NCBI GenBank assembly: GCA_963931925.1 | Contig: OZ007567.1 | Coordinates: 89,818,998-89,882,997 of the forward strand | Reading direction: 5' to 3' | Source: Onchidella celtica | Lineage: Eukaryota; Mollusca; Gastropoda; Systellommatophora; Onchidiidae | Length of the DNA: 64,000 nucleotides | Shown: positions 11,981 to 25,552 of the stretch, one piece after another | Position numbering within the stretch: the stretch's first letter is position 1 | Layout of the letters: every line of letters starts with the position of its first letter | The notes under the pieces: generated by a model | The model's input: the letters and a program-made list of their open reading frames with translations, nothing else | Database searches by the model: none | Told to the model about the DNA's origin: nothing | Position numbers and translations under genes: made by a program

Positions 11981-12760
11981 GGCCTGTGTTGTGATGGAGA
12001 CAGTAATGTATATGAAGTAAGCAAAAGCCGTCTCCGAGCCATTGATAATATTTAGTATCAAAATGCTGCCAATCAAAGCGTAAATAATCTTGCAGCAGGA
12101 TAACTGGTAAATGCTGTTCCATGATCGAGATCCTAGAGATAGCGCAATGATGACAGCGTCTGGCAAATTTTCTAAAGGTGTGCAGGTTCTTTGGTAAAGT
12201 AAGCAAAACCCAAAATAGTCTTTCGGGGCGAAGACTGTCAATACCCAATATGCCCACATCGATGTTGTATTATTAAAGTCATGGTTTCACACAGTGGCAA
12301 AATGGGATTGAAAAGAAAGTGTGCGAAAGGATTTAACTTTACATCCTGCCTTACAATCCAGTTTGATCAATTTTTTATTCAAAATACTTTACAGGCACAT
12401 TGTAACTTCAGATCAAACAGAAAGTTACGAGATCAAAGAGACCGGATCTAAACTCTTTAAATGCTGGATCAGTAAAATGGTGGACAGCTTTGCGTCTCTG
12501 TTACGGTATACATTCCATTTTATGCTTATCAAACAGGCATCATCAATTTAATTCGCTTTTCTGTACATGAAAGGCCCGCCATTGCAGAAAAAAAAAAAAT
12601 GTCCGTTTCGGGTTATTGGCAGTCAAAGATTTAAAAGTGGTGTCTTGCTTGTCATCTTCGTCAAGCCACGGGCTTCATACAAACTTCCCCACCCCAGTTT
12701 CATCACGGTACGGCCTATTGGTTTTCTTTTATGTTCTGCAAGTTCCCACCCATTCCCACA

Positions 12761-12790
12761 CTTCTCAGCACTTCTCAGCACTTCTCAGCA
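12761..12790. repeat. 10-bp unit repeated three times
   Basis: CTTCTCAGCA occurs three times head to tail without mismatch. Confidence 0.9.
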
Positions 12791-15700
12791 TGAACATTCA
12801 ACACTACAGGTGTAAAGAATACTGATAGCTTTCGTTGCCGACATTATTGATCTGTTTGCACGTTTAAAAACACCGGTAACTGCGCAATGAACGATCGAGT
12901 TTCTTCACCAGAAAAAAACTTCCTGACGTTTTCAGATAATTATATACGAGAAAATCACAAATTACAAATACTTTAGCCTCGGTTTACTTGAAGCTGTTTC
13001 AACTATACGGTAATACTTGTCTAGTGGTAGGTAACTGTGCTTTTTAAAATCTGTGTTCTGCTGTCTCAAGATCTGTGAAAATCTTCCATGTAAAAAAAAT
13101 AAAAAAATGAATTGTTCAAACTGAAAGGAAGTTAATCTGTAGTTTTCAGTGATTAGCTGGAAGCGGTCTCTGATCATTCTTTTCTTTTGAATTATGTACA
13201 TTAACGACAGTGTTAATCAATGAAGAACAGCTAACATACTTTCCAGTGGCAAATGATTGATTAAGGAGCCATACAAGTAATAAATATAGCGTGACATACA
13301 TAATCATCATGACCATGAACATTACTAGCTTACTATGGCGAGGAAAGGCATTATAATATTTTTCTTTGTGACTGCGTACTTTCTGGCACATCATAGTAAA
13401 TTAGTTCAAACTACCCCAAACCCATCTTGGGCGGAAGCAAAGTCTCCCAAAGCAATGATTTTTCTATATTTAGCGGCGACTGAAATAGAGTGTACCGGCA
13501 CTGGTCTAAGTTAACGTTTTCGTTTATAGCGCACATGATTCCAGCGACAGAGCCTATCACAGAAACAGAAAAAGCCGGTGTTTGCACAAGACCTGTAAAG
13601 CCAGGAAGTTGTCAGGGTTCTAGCTATTCAACTGCAAAGAGATCTCCTTCGATGACAAAGGGTAGAACAAGAAAATAGTATTAAATGTGGCTGTCTTTGA
13701 CAGGCTGTTTGAATTTTCCCAAGTTCAACCTGATAATCACTGAAGCTGGAACATCGCTTCAGACTGCTGAAGAGAAAGTATGGCAAAAGAGGAAAGTTCT
13801 ATGTAGCAAAGTCTCGCGGAAAAAGCAGTACAGATACGATACCCTCCCACAGATTTTCTGTTTTATAATATAGACTACTGCAGACTTTTATATTCAGAGT
13901 TGTGTTTTAATGAGACTTAAAAACAAAACAAAACAAACGATGCTCCACTTCCAAGACAAAACCGTTTGTGATGACGAAACTTGGTGGGCATTTTTGAAAT
14001 AAAAAATTGGAAAGCAATTGCCAAGGCTCCAGCACGACCTTGGGAAAAAGAAATCTCATTTACAGAAAACACATGAAGATTTACAAGGGAAAAAGTCATG
14101 CTTTGATGAGATTTTTGCTGTCTTTGTTGAAGCGAACACGCGAGTCTTCTTTGGACTGTGGCGTCTGTCTTCATACACAGGCATAGGTGTTTTGTTGAAA
14201 TGTTTCGATTTTAAACCAGCCAAAGTATTACATGTTCGACTTCAGCTAGCTTAACAATAACAATCATAAAAATTATACCAACAGCAGCATTGTATGATTG
14301 TTGCTCCTAGTACCGCCGTCAACTGCTAGGTATTAGTGGTAATCATAGTGATCCATTATGTTTTTAAAAAACAACAACGCGATTTTAACAAGACCTAGCT
14401 CCGCTCATACACTCGTATTTGCGCGAAATTATCGGCCTGTGAAAGTTCTTTTCTTTGGATCTGAAGACTTTAAATGTGGAGAAGTATTTTTTGAGTTGTG
14501 CTTTATGTCGCAGGTTTCGCCTCCATTTCTGTTAACACGAATGCATGAGCCCATGACATTATCACTTCCTGCTGGTTGTTTTGAATTCGGACCCACGCAT
14601 GGGTTCACTGAACAACATTCTCGGTGCTCAGGGTTGCCTACTGTGTACTCTTCATTCTACAACTAGCTGAATTTTGTGGATGATCCTATTCATCTTGGCA
14701 TCTAACATCACCTAACATTTTGTCAGGATTGCTTACGGTTTGAACTCGTGCCTTTCGTCTTTTGCAGTTGGCAGAACAGCACAATTACTGATGATTATAA
14801 TAAATACATTTCTCTAAAAATGGCAGGATTTAATGGACAGCTTTAAAGCACGCTTTCCTCCCAGAGCTGCATGTACTGAGCCCTGGCTATTTCCATTATG
14901 ATGATGTGTGCAGTCACGACATCTTCAAATCTCCATCCCCTTCCCAACTGCACACCCTCTCCCCGCCCGTTCATTCCTCTCGTTATGCTCGTCCAGTATG
15001 TAAGGTTAGACCCTCATTAAGGCCCTCTCCCATCCATCACCCTTGGGCTCCTTGTACCACTCATATGCACATTTGGCTTTTATTGAATGGAAACCATTTC
15101 CTTCCAGACTGGTAAAGTGTGAATTTTTTCTCACGCTCAATCTCCTTACGGCATCCATGAATAGAAAAGAATAGAGACGTCCCAATGTGTTCAAAAGAAC
15201 TGTAACTCAGGTGCCCATGTCATTTTACGTCAACGTTACAAAAAGTGTTTGAGTACTAGCTGTCGTCTAATGATTAACATTGCTATGCCTGAAAGGCATT
15301 TAATTTTTGGCATCTGAAAGCTGATGAACATCAATTGTTTGGGGCTGCTAAAATGTCGGTATAGACGAGACAGTTTGCATAGCAGGATACCAAACAAACT
15401 TATTTGTGCACTGTATGTCAAATGCCCACGACAGGTGGTGTAACAAGATGTGAACATGTGCCTGAAGAACTGTACAGCTGTTTGGAATACAGAAGCAGTT
15501 TGGCCTTATGTGTCTGTAACAACTTATCTGGCAATTACTTCGTATGCCAATAACAACTTACAACTTTTTGGTGTTATTCTTACACCAGTCACATAAAAAT
15601 ACATTTTCTTTTTCCTGACAAATTGATTTTGTGGGTTTTTATCAACTCAAGGCTAGAATGTTTCAAAGAAAATTTAATTCACTAGACCATTTATTTTATT

Positions 15701-18700
15701 TTGATCATTTTATTTATCTATTGTTATGAATCGTTTTCTTTTGTTGTTGGCAACTTAGCCTAGGCGATCACCAGCCGAGTTAGATCGGCTGATTCGTTGG
15801 ATGGTGTAACGTTTGGACGCAGGATTTCAATGCAATCCAACAAGTTGGCTCATGCCTGAAGTCCCATTGAAATGGGCCCAATATTCTGCTTCACTGGAGA
15901 AATTGTACGCAGGCTATTTTATATTATATAGGTGCGAGTTCCGGAGTTATGTTGCATATTATTTGATACCAAGTTCAAGTTTACTGTAGGCCTGACGTCC
16001 AAATCAAAATATGCAGAAGAATCATGCAAATAAGCTATGGAAAAAAAAAAAACAACATTAAAAACAGAACGCGCGGTCATTCACTCTCTCCATAAGGAGC
16101 TGCACAAATCTCGGCTCGCAGTCTAAGCCCACGAGATATACGGATGCTCAGTAAACTTAAGAAAAAGTCTATTATGCAGATGTGGCGTATTTTGTAATGA
16201 AAGTTATAGATCACACAACCGGAAGTTGTGACGTTGCTGATCTAAATGTCTGGTGTATCCATCATGTTTTGTCTGTGCATGGGCGCTTTTGCCGAAGAAA
16301 AATTTTATGTCTAGGCATAATAATTAAATGCGACAGCCTATTTTCTTCACATTAGTTTATTTTATCTTTACTTCGTTAAAATAAAATATCCATCCAGAAT
16401 TACATGGCAATCATCGCACCACCACCAACACACACAGAAAAAATCTAAATGGAAGAGAAAAGTTTATCAAAGAATTCTCGTCTTCGAATAAAACATGAAA
16501 CAGACGAAAAACACAAACAAAACCGTTGAATTATTACGAAAAAAAAACAACCGTATTATTATTATACAAATCTCTGGTACTGAAACGGGTAATTTGTATT
16601 GCAGACGCAAACTGTAACAAAACTATACGGACAGGGCGAAAAACAAGAACAGCTCATTGAGGGAGGGAGCGGGGGAGGAGAGAGACACATGGGACACTAA
16701 TACAGGTTTTGATCTATTGGATCCCATTCAGGATGTCTGACACCAGTCATCGCCTCTCAGATTACTGGGTAAGCGCACCAAGGGCAGGCAAGAATTTGAC
16801 AGAACAGATAAATTACGGAGGGCGTCGACTTCTGTCTATGGGCTGTAAATAGAGATTTGACGGAATGCTTTATGGTATTGTGAATGACATTATTTTACGT
16901 CATATGATTCGACAATCGTGGCTACTGCGTCTTGAGTGTAGAAAAAAAAAACAATGGCGTGCATTTTGTGAGTGGTTTCCGTGACACAAGTGGTGTGTAC
17001 GTGTATAATGAAAGTGGTGCACGCTCATTTTTTGCTCACAACAGAGGTACAGTAGTATTAAAACACGATCCTAACCGTGCAATGTCAATATGGTGTAAGC
17101 TTTTACAGAAGGCTCGACGTTGCAGTTATCGTGCTCAGATCTCTATAATTTCCTTCCCTTTGAATGAATTCTCTGCATAGTCTCTTCTATGTGGTGTCAG
17201 TCCGTATTTCAAGAATGTACATCTGTATCTGCATTGTCTACTGCAGCAACAAAGCTTGTTATTCACGTTTATCATTGGATGTGAAAAATAAATCCAGGAC
17301 ACCTTAATTTGAATTTTATAGGCATGTGAGGAATTTTTGGAAACTCCACAGAGTAGCTATAGGTAGCTCTTATCTTGTTCAACAACTCACTTTACTGTCA
17401 TGTTAATTCGCGTGTAACCATGTCTGTGCGAGGCTTTCTTCTGTTTTTTTAACAATAGATTTTAAGAAACGCAGATAACAGGTGAATAATACTTTAGAGT
17501 AATTAATTAACTAGGATAGAAACTAACGCTAAAACCAATTGTGAAGATAACGGTAGAAGAAGATTTCTGCTTTGCAGAATGAAAGCATTTTCAATCGTGC
17601 CTGTCGCCAAGCTTAGCCCGAGGTCACAAAAAGTATGTCCGGAACTACGTCATGGGTACATTTGGTCTACGCCATTTCTATTACACTCAGGTGGTTACCG
17701 GATGTCTGGCGCACAGCATCTATGCAACGTCAACTGACCCCATCAGGTCACGTCCTTCCATTCTTTTCTCAGCCTGTGACTCTGCTGCGAAAGTCCGATA
17801 GAGGTACATGGAAAAAATGTGATTCTGAGGTCTTTGACCTATAGTGGTCAGTTCGGGCCGGAGAAAACATGAAGCAGCGAACGGACATGGCTTCTATGCA
17901 GCCTATCAACTACTTCTGATGTGTCTACCGGTAATTCCCGCCGGACAGCGTCATCATGATGGGGACTGAGACAATGCACTGAAGTAGAGATGTCTCGGCC
18001 CGTTAGTCATGATGAACGAAGCAGTGAAAGAGATATAGTGTGGGGGCAGCCGATTTCATTAGAAGGATAATCCTGTGATGCATTAAACGTATCATATTTT
18101 TGTTGCTCAACATTAAAGCTGTAGGAATACATAAATTGCGATAGTACATTACATTTCTAAATGTTGCAACTGCAGGGACAATCCACCCTGGTGACTTGAT
18201 TCTTCAGTAATGGCCCAATTGATTTTATTTTGTGAATTTTTCAATTTAAATCCTTGAGCAGCATTTCTTAAGCAGCACACGAAATATGAGCGACAGACAG
18301 CACATAATTAAGCCGTGGCATTAGTTTAACTTGCTTTTGAGATGTCCATATAATAAAGATATAACCAGTTTTGCAACATTTTTAGAAACACTCTATAGTC
18401 AATTGTACGTTCATTCCTGCAAAATATTCACTTTATGAATCCCCTTCGCCCATGCGCAGTGACGAAAGAGGTCAATTCGATTCCCAACACTCTACATTGC
18501 TTTTATGTATGCCCATATATTTCTCTGTTTGTCCATTCAACATTTTTTGTTTGTCCCGGGGAGAGGGGTGGGGTGGTCGTCTTCGTTAGATTGGCGGAGG
18601 GCAGGCAATTTTATCAGCGAATGTCTTTTTCCTCTGTTTCGTGTAATAAAAAATCTTCCTAAGATTAGCAACAGCCTAGAACACAAGATGTTATACAGCG

Positions 18701-19864
18701 TAGGCCCCACGCCACTGGGGCACGTCAGGACATTGAACTTGTTCGACATCAATTTGGGGGAAATTGGATTTTTTTTTTTTCATATTATGAAGAGGGAACA
18801 GTAACATCCTTGACTTTTTCGCTGAGTGGCCTCTCAACATCAAGGCCATTGGATAGCCGAATCTGTCAGGATACACTTTACCGATTACAGTGATAGCACA
18901 CTGTGGCCAGACGGTTTGGTTGTCTGGGATCCTGTACTGTGCTGCTGCTGTCTGTCAAGGGTCGCCAGGCAGGTCAAGAGTATGAGAATCTGATTCATAT
19001 TCCCAAGGCTTTTTGTCTGATATGTGTCAAAGACTTATCTGTCTCACGGTCAGTTCTGTTCAAGGAACTTTCAACTTGCAGACTTTGGGAGCATGAATTG
19101 AAATTGGAATGGGGCTGGTTGCATAATGTTTATCGTGTGTTATTCAAAAAAGAGAATAAACGTGTTTGGGGCTTTAATAAGACAGCGACTGTATGAAATG
19201 ATGAGGGGGGGGGGGCGTTTTTGACAAAATTTTATTATTATTATGTATAAAAGAAAACAAAGACGTGTTATCGTGGACATTTGTCCGGATTTTTAAATTC
19301 CCATAGCTGTCCTCTACAGTCTTCTTCTTGCATATTTTCAGTATTACATATAGGGATACTATGATTTTGAGTGATGGAGATACCTTATATCTTAAGCTGG
19401 GTCTGTTTGTCTACCTGTTTGACCGCCTGTCCCTCCGGCTATCTTTCTATCTGCATACTTTTCGGTCCGTAAATATCTAATCAAGATGTGCAAGGTACAG
19501 AGAAAACTGCACATTGTTGTCTGTAATTTCAGCAAACAGAATCCATTGAGTCTTCTTCGTTGGTCTTTGTCACACATAAGAAGCAGCTTTCCGGGAGGGA
19601 CCAGTGCTCAACACATACTATTTTGAAACTCTAGTACTTCATTTTTAGTGTATTTTGCCAGTTCTCTCACAAAGCAAAATCAAAGCTCCTATTGCTTAAT
19701 TGCTTGCTCAGTTACCATATTAGTCTCTTGTTATGGTTTGCAGGCATGTGCGGAACATTCAGATCTAGTGCTAAACAGATCGTGCACCAACACCTAAAAG
19801 TGAACATTAAGCCCTTTCATGGGCATGAGTCAAACATCCTGTAGTTTCCTTTGACCTCTTTCCA

Positions 19865-19935
19865 GCCGATGAGGTTATGGATTCTAACACGCAAAGTCTG
19901 CCATCAACGCTCTATCCCTCTCAGTGATGTATTCA
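19865..19935 (-). repeat. degenerate tRNA-like (SINE head?) segment
   Basis: On the minus strand, TCACTGAGAGGGATAGAGCG resembles a pol III box A, and TGTTAGAATCC about 30 bases later resembles a diverged box B (GGTTCGAATCC). It could be the head of an old tRNA-derived SINE. It does not fold into an obvious intact tRNA, and no poly(A) tail was seen. Confidence 0.3.
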
Positions 19936-20502
19936 GGTAGGCTTACTTTCCTAAGTGGCTGCCCTACCACCTAGACGTTTCAATTCGATATGGTCATAGC
20001 TACCTAATGCCCAAAGAATCATTTGTACAATATCATGACTATAGTCAGACTATGTAACGTATAAACTGATGAGATGAATACTATTTGTATCCTTTCAACC
20101 ACCTCACGTAAAAAACGATTATTCAGCCAATAGTGTTACAAATGAATAATTTCAAAGGAGGTCAGGCGAAACTGTTTTTGGACACATTTGATGTACACCT
20201 AAATGCACAAAGGCGCCACGTAATTTAGTGAATAAAATGTGAATAATTTAGATGTGCTACTTCTTGTAAACAAAACTGTCGCTGAATTGCTGGTCAGAAA
20301 TTGTTTCAGTGTGTTCTATCTAAAGCTAGGAGCGCTTGTCCATAGGTAAATATGCACAGGAACTTTCGTGGGTATTCGCTTCAGGCACTTAACTGCTACA
20401 GCTTCTCCACCAATCTAAACCATTCATTTTTTAAACAGAATTCCACTTCCCACCTCACAAATCCAGCGTTTCCAGCTCGTCAAATATGACACATAGTTTT
20501 AA

Positions 20503-22533
20503 AATGCCTGGAAGGGAGAAAAAGTAGGATACTTCTCAACTAGTTTGTGTAACAGCATACAAGAGGCAAATGAAAAGGGAGATATGAAAACCGCCTTTAG
20601 TCAGATGAAAGTAGCCCTTGGGCCAATCATCACCAAAAGCGCCCCACTTAAGTCTGTAAATGGTGAACCCATCACAGATAAAAATGAACAACTGAATAGG
20701 TGGGTAGAGCATTACTCTCTGTTGTATTCAACTGAGAAAAATATTCCACCAGATTTTGAGGAACACCTCCAAAAACTGCCAATAATGGCCGAACTTGACG
20801 CTGAACCTTCCTTGGTCGAGCTTTCCAATGCAATCGACCACCTGTCTGCTGGAAAAGCCACAGGAAGTGACAACATTCCTGCAGAGGTATTAAAAGACCT
20901 AAAAGGCCCACTATTACCACACCTGTATAATCTGTTACTGCAGTGTTGGAAAGAAGGCGTGATACCACATGATATGAGAGACGCCAAAATTGTCACACTT
21001 TACAAGAACAAAGGAGACAAAGGCGACTGCAACAACTATCGAGGCATATCCCTCCTCAGCATTACTGGAAAGGCTTTTGCTCGCGTCATCCTCTGCCGCC
21101 TTCAACAACTGGCGGAAAAAGTCTTACCAGAAACACAATGTGGCTTTCGAAGCAAACGATCAACTATTGACATGATATTTGCACTTCGGCAAATCCAAGA
21201 AAAATGTAAAGAACAAAACAGGCCGCTTATAACATGCTTTGTGGACCTAACAAAGGCTTTCGACACCGTAAGCCGATCTGGCCTGTATGCAGTCCTTAAA
21301 TCCATAGGCTGTCCACCAACATTGCTAAAACTTATTGCATCCTTCCACACTGACATGAGGGCATGTGTCAACTTTGAGGGCTGCACATCCAATTCATTTG
21401 CTGTAAACAGCGGTGTGAAGCAGGGATGTGTTCTTGCTCCTACCTTATTTGGTATATATTTTGCAGCCCTACTCAAGAATGCCTTTGGTCAATGTTCAGG
21501 TGGAGTACTTATTAACACCAGAGTGGACGGCTCCATTTTTAATGTTGCCAGACTAAAAGCAAAATCTCGTACAGAGCATATTATGTTACAAGAGCTCCTC
21601 TTCGCAGATGATGCTGCAATCGTGGCCCACGATGAAACCACGCTCCAGGCTCTCATCAATAGCCTTGCCAAAGCCTGTGACAAATTCATGCTAAAGATCA
21701 GTGTCTCAAAAACTGTAGTTTTGACACAAGGCTTGAGAAACTCCAACCCAATCATGCTGAATGGCTCTCCTCTGGAGCAAGTGGGAAAATTCTGCTACCT
21801 AGGCTCAACCATCAGTGGTAGCACAGACATAACAACTGAAATAAATGCCAGAATAGGGAAGGCGGCCACAGCTTTTGGCAAACTCTCAAAAAGGGTGTGG
21901 AACAATAGCAAGCTGACCATCAAAACAAAGGTACTCGTGTACCAAACTTGCGTCCTAAGCACCCTGCTGTATGGCTCAGAGACATGGACCACCTACTCCA
22001 AACATGAAAGATCCCTCAACTCCTTCCACCTGCGCTGCCTACGCAAAATTCTCAAGATCAAGTGGCAAGACAGGATCTCAAATATCGAAGTTCTGAGCCG
22101 AGCCAACATTCCATCAACTCAGGCTCTCCTAGGCAAAAAAAGACTGCGGTGGCTTGGACATCTCCACCGTATGGAAAATGATCGCATCCCCAGACAAATT
22201 CTCTACGGGGAACTTGCTACTGGCAACCGACCCAGAGGTAGGCCACATCTGCGATTCAAAGACACTTGCAAGGTCACGATGAAAGCATTCAACATCGACC
22301 CCAATGAATGGGAGAACCTTGCAAGTGATCGAAGCAGATGGAGACAAAAATTGCGCAGTGGCACGCTCGCAATAGACTTCAAGGCAAAAGAAACATACCT
22401 GACAAAACGACAGAGGCGGAATGAAAACACTCGCCAAAGTGAACCCAAAAGACTGACCTGCAATCACTGCCATCGCACTCTCGGGTCAAACATTGGTAGA
22501 ATAAGCCACGAGAGAAGCTGTCAGTCAAAGTGA
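20503..22533 (+). mobile_element. 5'-truncated non-LTR retrotransposon (LINE)
   Basis: The reading frame opens directly after a TAA at 20500 and runs to a TGA at 22531. It begins inside the linker upstream of the reverse transcriptase, and no apurinic-type endonuclease domain is present, as expected for an insertion copied incompletely from its 3' end. The 3' UTR boundary and target duplication could not be fixed; the element probably ends within 100 bases of the stop. Lack of any internal stop over 2 kb suggests a fairly recent insertion. Confidence 0.85.
20545..22533 (+). CDS. LINE reverse transcriptase with C-terminal zinc knuckle
   Basis: A 662-codon uninterrupted frame encodes the reverse transcriptase of a non-LTR element, which copies its own RNA at a nicked chromosomal site. 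Residue numbers count from a TTG at 20545. An RT block near 103-113 (GKATGSDNIPAEV) is followed by motif A FVDLTKAFD at 232-240, motif B GVKQGCVLAPTLFG at 290-303, the catalytic FADD at 353-356 and a YLGST block at 418-422. After the thumb comes a conserved region ending FKDTCK near 571-576. A C-x2-C-x12-H-x3-C knuckle uses C639, C642, H655 and C659. The start codon is not real biologically because the element is 5'-truncated; the first ATG is at 20584. All catalytic aspartates are present (D234, D355, D356). The clade is probably RTE/RTEX-like, but I cannot place it exactly. It sits in the receptor intron, on the opposite strand. Confidence 0.9.
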   Translation: MCNSIQEANEKGDMKTAFSQMKVALGPIITKSAPLKSVNGEPITDKNEQLNRWVEHYSLLYSTEKNIPPDFEEHLQKLPIMAELDAEPSLVELSNAIDHLSAGKATGSDNIPAEVLKDLKGPLLPHLYNLLLQCWKEGVIPHDMRDAKIVTLYKNKGDKGDCNNYRGISLLSITGKAFARVILCRLQQLAEKVLPETQCGFRSKRSTIDMIFALRQIQEKCKEQNRPLITCFVDLTKAFDTVSRSGLYAVLKSIGCPPTLLKLIASFHTDMRACVNFEGCTSNSFAVNSGVKQGCVLAPTLFGIYFAALLKNAFGQCSGGVLINTRVDGSIFNVARLKAKSRTEHIMLQELLFADDAAIVAHDETTLQALINSLAKACDKFMLKISVSKTVVLTQGLRNSNPIMLNGSPLEQVGKFCYLGSTISGSTDITTEINARIGKAATAFGKLSKRVWNNSKLTIKTKVLVYQTCVLSTLLYGSETWTTYSKHERSLNSFHLRCLRKILKIKWQDRISNIEVLSRANIPSTQALLGKKRLRWLGHLHRMENDRIPRQILYGELATGNRPRGRPHLRFKDTCKVTMKAFNIDPNEWENLASDRSRWRQKLRSGTLAIDFKAKETYLTKRQRRNENTRQSEPKRLTCNHCHRTLGSNIGRISHERSCQSK

Positions 22534-24939
22534 AAGTGAATATTCTAGCTGCTAAGACCGTCTGTAAAGACGCTAAAGGCCATATAGTTTGAGGAAAGAG
22601 ATACTTTTGCAACACCACAATCAATATTTCAATCTATTGTACACCAGAACCTTCACAACACCGTGTTTCTGGACTTTCCTCTGGGCTATTGTAACAGGAG
22701 ACGGATAAAACTGACTTATTTATTATCCATCTATAATTCTCGCCGAAAATTCCTCTAAGCAGAATATCTTCCACGATATTTTGGAACCAAAAAGGAACCC
22801 GATATTACAGTTTAAATAGAATGTAAACGGTGAGAAGCGAAAGAACCAAGGTATTTCTAATTTTACTACAGCCTAGTTTCTGTCGGGCAAATTTTTTTAA
22901 CGTTTTTTATTTTTTCATTGTCTGTGAGAGTTTTTAGAGTCTCTGTTACTTTCATTAAGTTGATTCATTCACGCCCGAAGCCTTTCAGCGCTATCATCCT
23001 TCCTGTACCCTGAATTTCTTTGAAGGGAGAGCGTGATGTAATTCACGCCACAGTTTGCTCAACACTCAAGGCCGATTGCGACCATTTCACACTTTGTTAC
23101 CGTTTCTATTTTTAGTCATTTCTTTCTTTGCGTTCAGACTGATTTGTTTATGACCCTTCTTTTCCCCGAAAAAAAAAAAACCGGGAGAAAAAAAAAAATT
23201 CTGACAAGCAATAGAAACAACAGACAGCAATTCTTCTTAAACTCAGATATTTTTATACAGCAAAGACTGTTTAATTTCTTATCTAACACAATCATTTATT
23301 TTTTTAATTCGCGAGAGTCTCGTATGTTTCAGCCATCGCCTTATGCACATGTGCGAGTGTGTGCATATGTGTGTGTGAGTGTCTGCGCGCGCATGTGTTG
23401 TTCCCGTTTTTCATTCCCATCAATATGTGTAGGTGTGTATGTTCGTATATGCGAATGTATTTCTACAGGAAGCCATTGCAGATGTTTCCGGATCATCGCT
23501 TATGTTCTGGAGTGAAGTCCTCAATGACATCTCTCATAATCCCTGTCTTTATGTGAGAATTCTCTGCTTCCCAAGTGCTTCGGGCTGACCTTGACCCTTC
23601 ATACCTTTTCATTCAGCATCTCTCTGTCAAGAAAATGTAGTTTACATTTCACACCAGCGAACAGTTTTTTTCCTTTGTTTTTTTTTTTGGATTGCGGCAA
23701 AGGTAAATGCTAATCTGTGGCTCCCTTCCAGATTATTCTTTACACCATTCAATGCTCCGCTTCTCCAACCTGATCCCATTCAACTTTTAAAAAAAATTAC
23801 CTCTTAACCCACCCACCCCCCCCCTCCCTCGGCCCCAGAAAGCTCCATCCTAAGATAACATTTTCAACCTTCACCCTCTGGAGCGAAAAAGAAAAATCTT
23901 CCCTACGTTTCAAGGACTTCTAAGCCGTATACAAGAATGTTAATTCTTATTTCTGCACCGAGAGCACGTTTCAGTTCGACTCAAAAGAAAAGGCGTTAAG
24001 CTTGTGTCTAAACATCCTCCCATTTCCAGCCGCCTCATCTTCCAAATCTCCTCCTTAAAGACGGGCGTTCCTAACGATCACTAAGTTGTAATCAGTTCTA
24101 TTCATGTAAGTACTTAACGGTGCTCCATCCATTAGTGGTGTTGCGAAATGTAGGTTATGCCAAGAAATTGGATTACTGGCAAGTCGAACAAACTACTCAG
24201 CACCCAATGTATCTAGTTACACAATTTGCCCATCTGCAGGATTTTAATGCGGCTTAGATCATGGTATGCATGTCATGACCTCAGTTCTTGTCTGTTCTAT
24301 CTACATTCTCTGAAAAAAAAGATTGGAGATCTATTGGTAAGTAGAAGAGGTATAACAAATACACACTTTGGCACTTGTTTAAAATGTTTTATGGCACTTA
24401 TCAAGCCGTTTCAAGGTTCCCATTTATTTTAAGTCGTTATCACAATACTAAAGCTGCAAGTGCTTAACGTGGAATTTCTCAGCTGTGCAAAAAGTGGAGT
24501 TGGAACAAACAAGAACTAAAGTCACCATATGTTCACAATGTTATGGGCCCTTATAGATCACAAAGTTCCAGTGGTCAGTCTGCATGCAGAGTAGAGCAGA
24601 GGAGTCAGTTCAGCCCACGCCAATGCACATTGAAGTGACTGAACTGTTGTCAGTTGATAAGCAGGCCGACAAAAACCCTTTTAAGGTCGAGCAAACCGAG
24701 CAGAAATAAAGTACGGATAATTCGGTATAGCCCTACTGGCTCTCAGTCTGAACAGTTCCGTCTTGTCCAGTATTTATCTGCTCTGCTTTTCACCGAATTC
24801 ATTGTTGTTGTGGACAGCTCTGGCACTTCCGGTCAGCCATGTAGTCGACAGAAAATATCAATTGAAAGGTAACAAACGTGAGGATCTCTGAGGAGCATGA
24901 GAAGAAAAATCAACGACAACAACAATAAATCGGACGGGG

Positions 24940-24941
<2 letters not shown>

Positions 24942-25030
<89 letters not shown>

Positions 25031-25125
25031 AGAGATAGGTAGATAGAGAGAGAGAGAGAGAGAGGGAATGAAAGAGAGAGAGAGAGAGAGAGAAAGAAAG
25101 AGAGAGAAAGAGAGAGAGAGAGAGA
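24942..25125. repeat. long (GA)n microsatellite
   Basis: About 180 bases of GA repeat with small interruptions (GGAGGAGAGATAGGTAGATA in the middle). It gives SLSL frames on the minus strand. Confidence 0.95.
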
Positions 25126-25485
25126 AGAGGCTGAACAACAAGTCTTTATTTGACAACTAGGGCGACATGATACATCTGTCTCACAAGACTGAATGGCCAG
25201 GGTTTCCGCCAGACAGCAAGGGAAGATATTAAAAGGATTCACGGGGACAGAACAAAGCAAGGTTTACGTGACCAGCAGAAGGAAACAAGTGACCAGCGGA
25301 GGGACTGTAAAAGTGCAAGGCGTGATTGGTGGACTCGGGCACCTCTCGCACTGTGAAGGGAATCTTGGGTGAGATAAATTATAAATAATTATAGCCTTGG
25401 GTGATAATTTAAACAGTCGTCACGGAAATACGATCTCTTCGGATAGACACACACACGTGAGAGGGAAGGAGAGAGATAGAGGGTC

Positions 25486-25488
<3 letters not shown>

Positions 25489-25527
<39 letters not shown>

Positions 25528-25552
25528 TGAGAGTGAGAGAGAGAGAGAGAGA
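25489..25552. repeat. (GA)n microsatellite
   Basis: GA run interrupted by a TGTGAGAGTGA segment. Spurious RERE/SLSL frames. Confidence 0.95.

Larger units (their letters stand above)
11425..20502. other. receptor intron (distal part), repeats only
   Basis: Lies between minus-strand receptor exons. It holds a GAT/ATG microsatellite at 11907-11980, a 10-bp triplicate at 12761-12790, a possible cysteine-rich segment at 13525-13678, and a tRNA-like segment at 19865-19935. Remaining open frames are short, unbordered by good splice sites, or low complexity. Confidence 0.45.

Noticed and set aside
11833..12259. Frames with polyHis, polySer, polyAsp and polyIle plus about 90 complex residues on the minus strand
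   Set aside because: The homopolymers come from the GAT repeat. The adjoining 12000-12259 segment is open in two minus frames but shows no receptor helix or other motif and no convincing splice borders.
20672..22624. Minus-strand frames of 80-124 codons across the LINE
   Set aside because: Antisense shadows of the reverse transcriptase frame.
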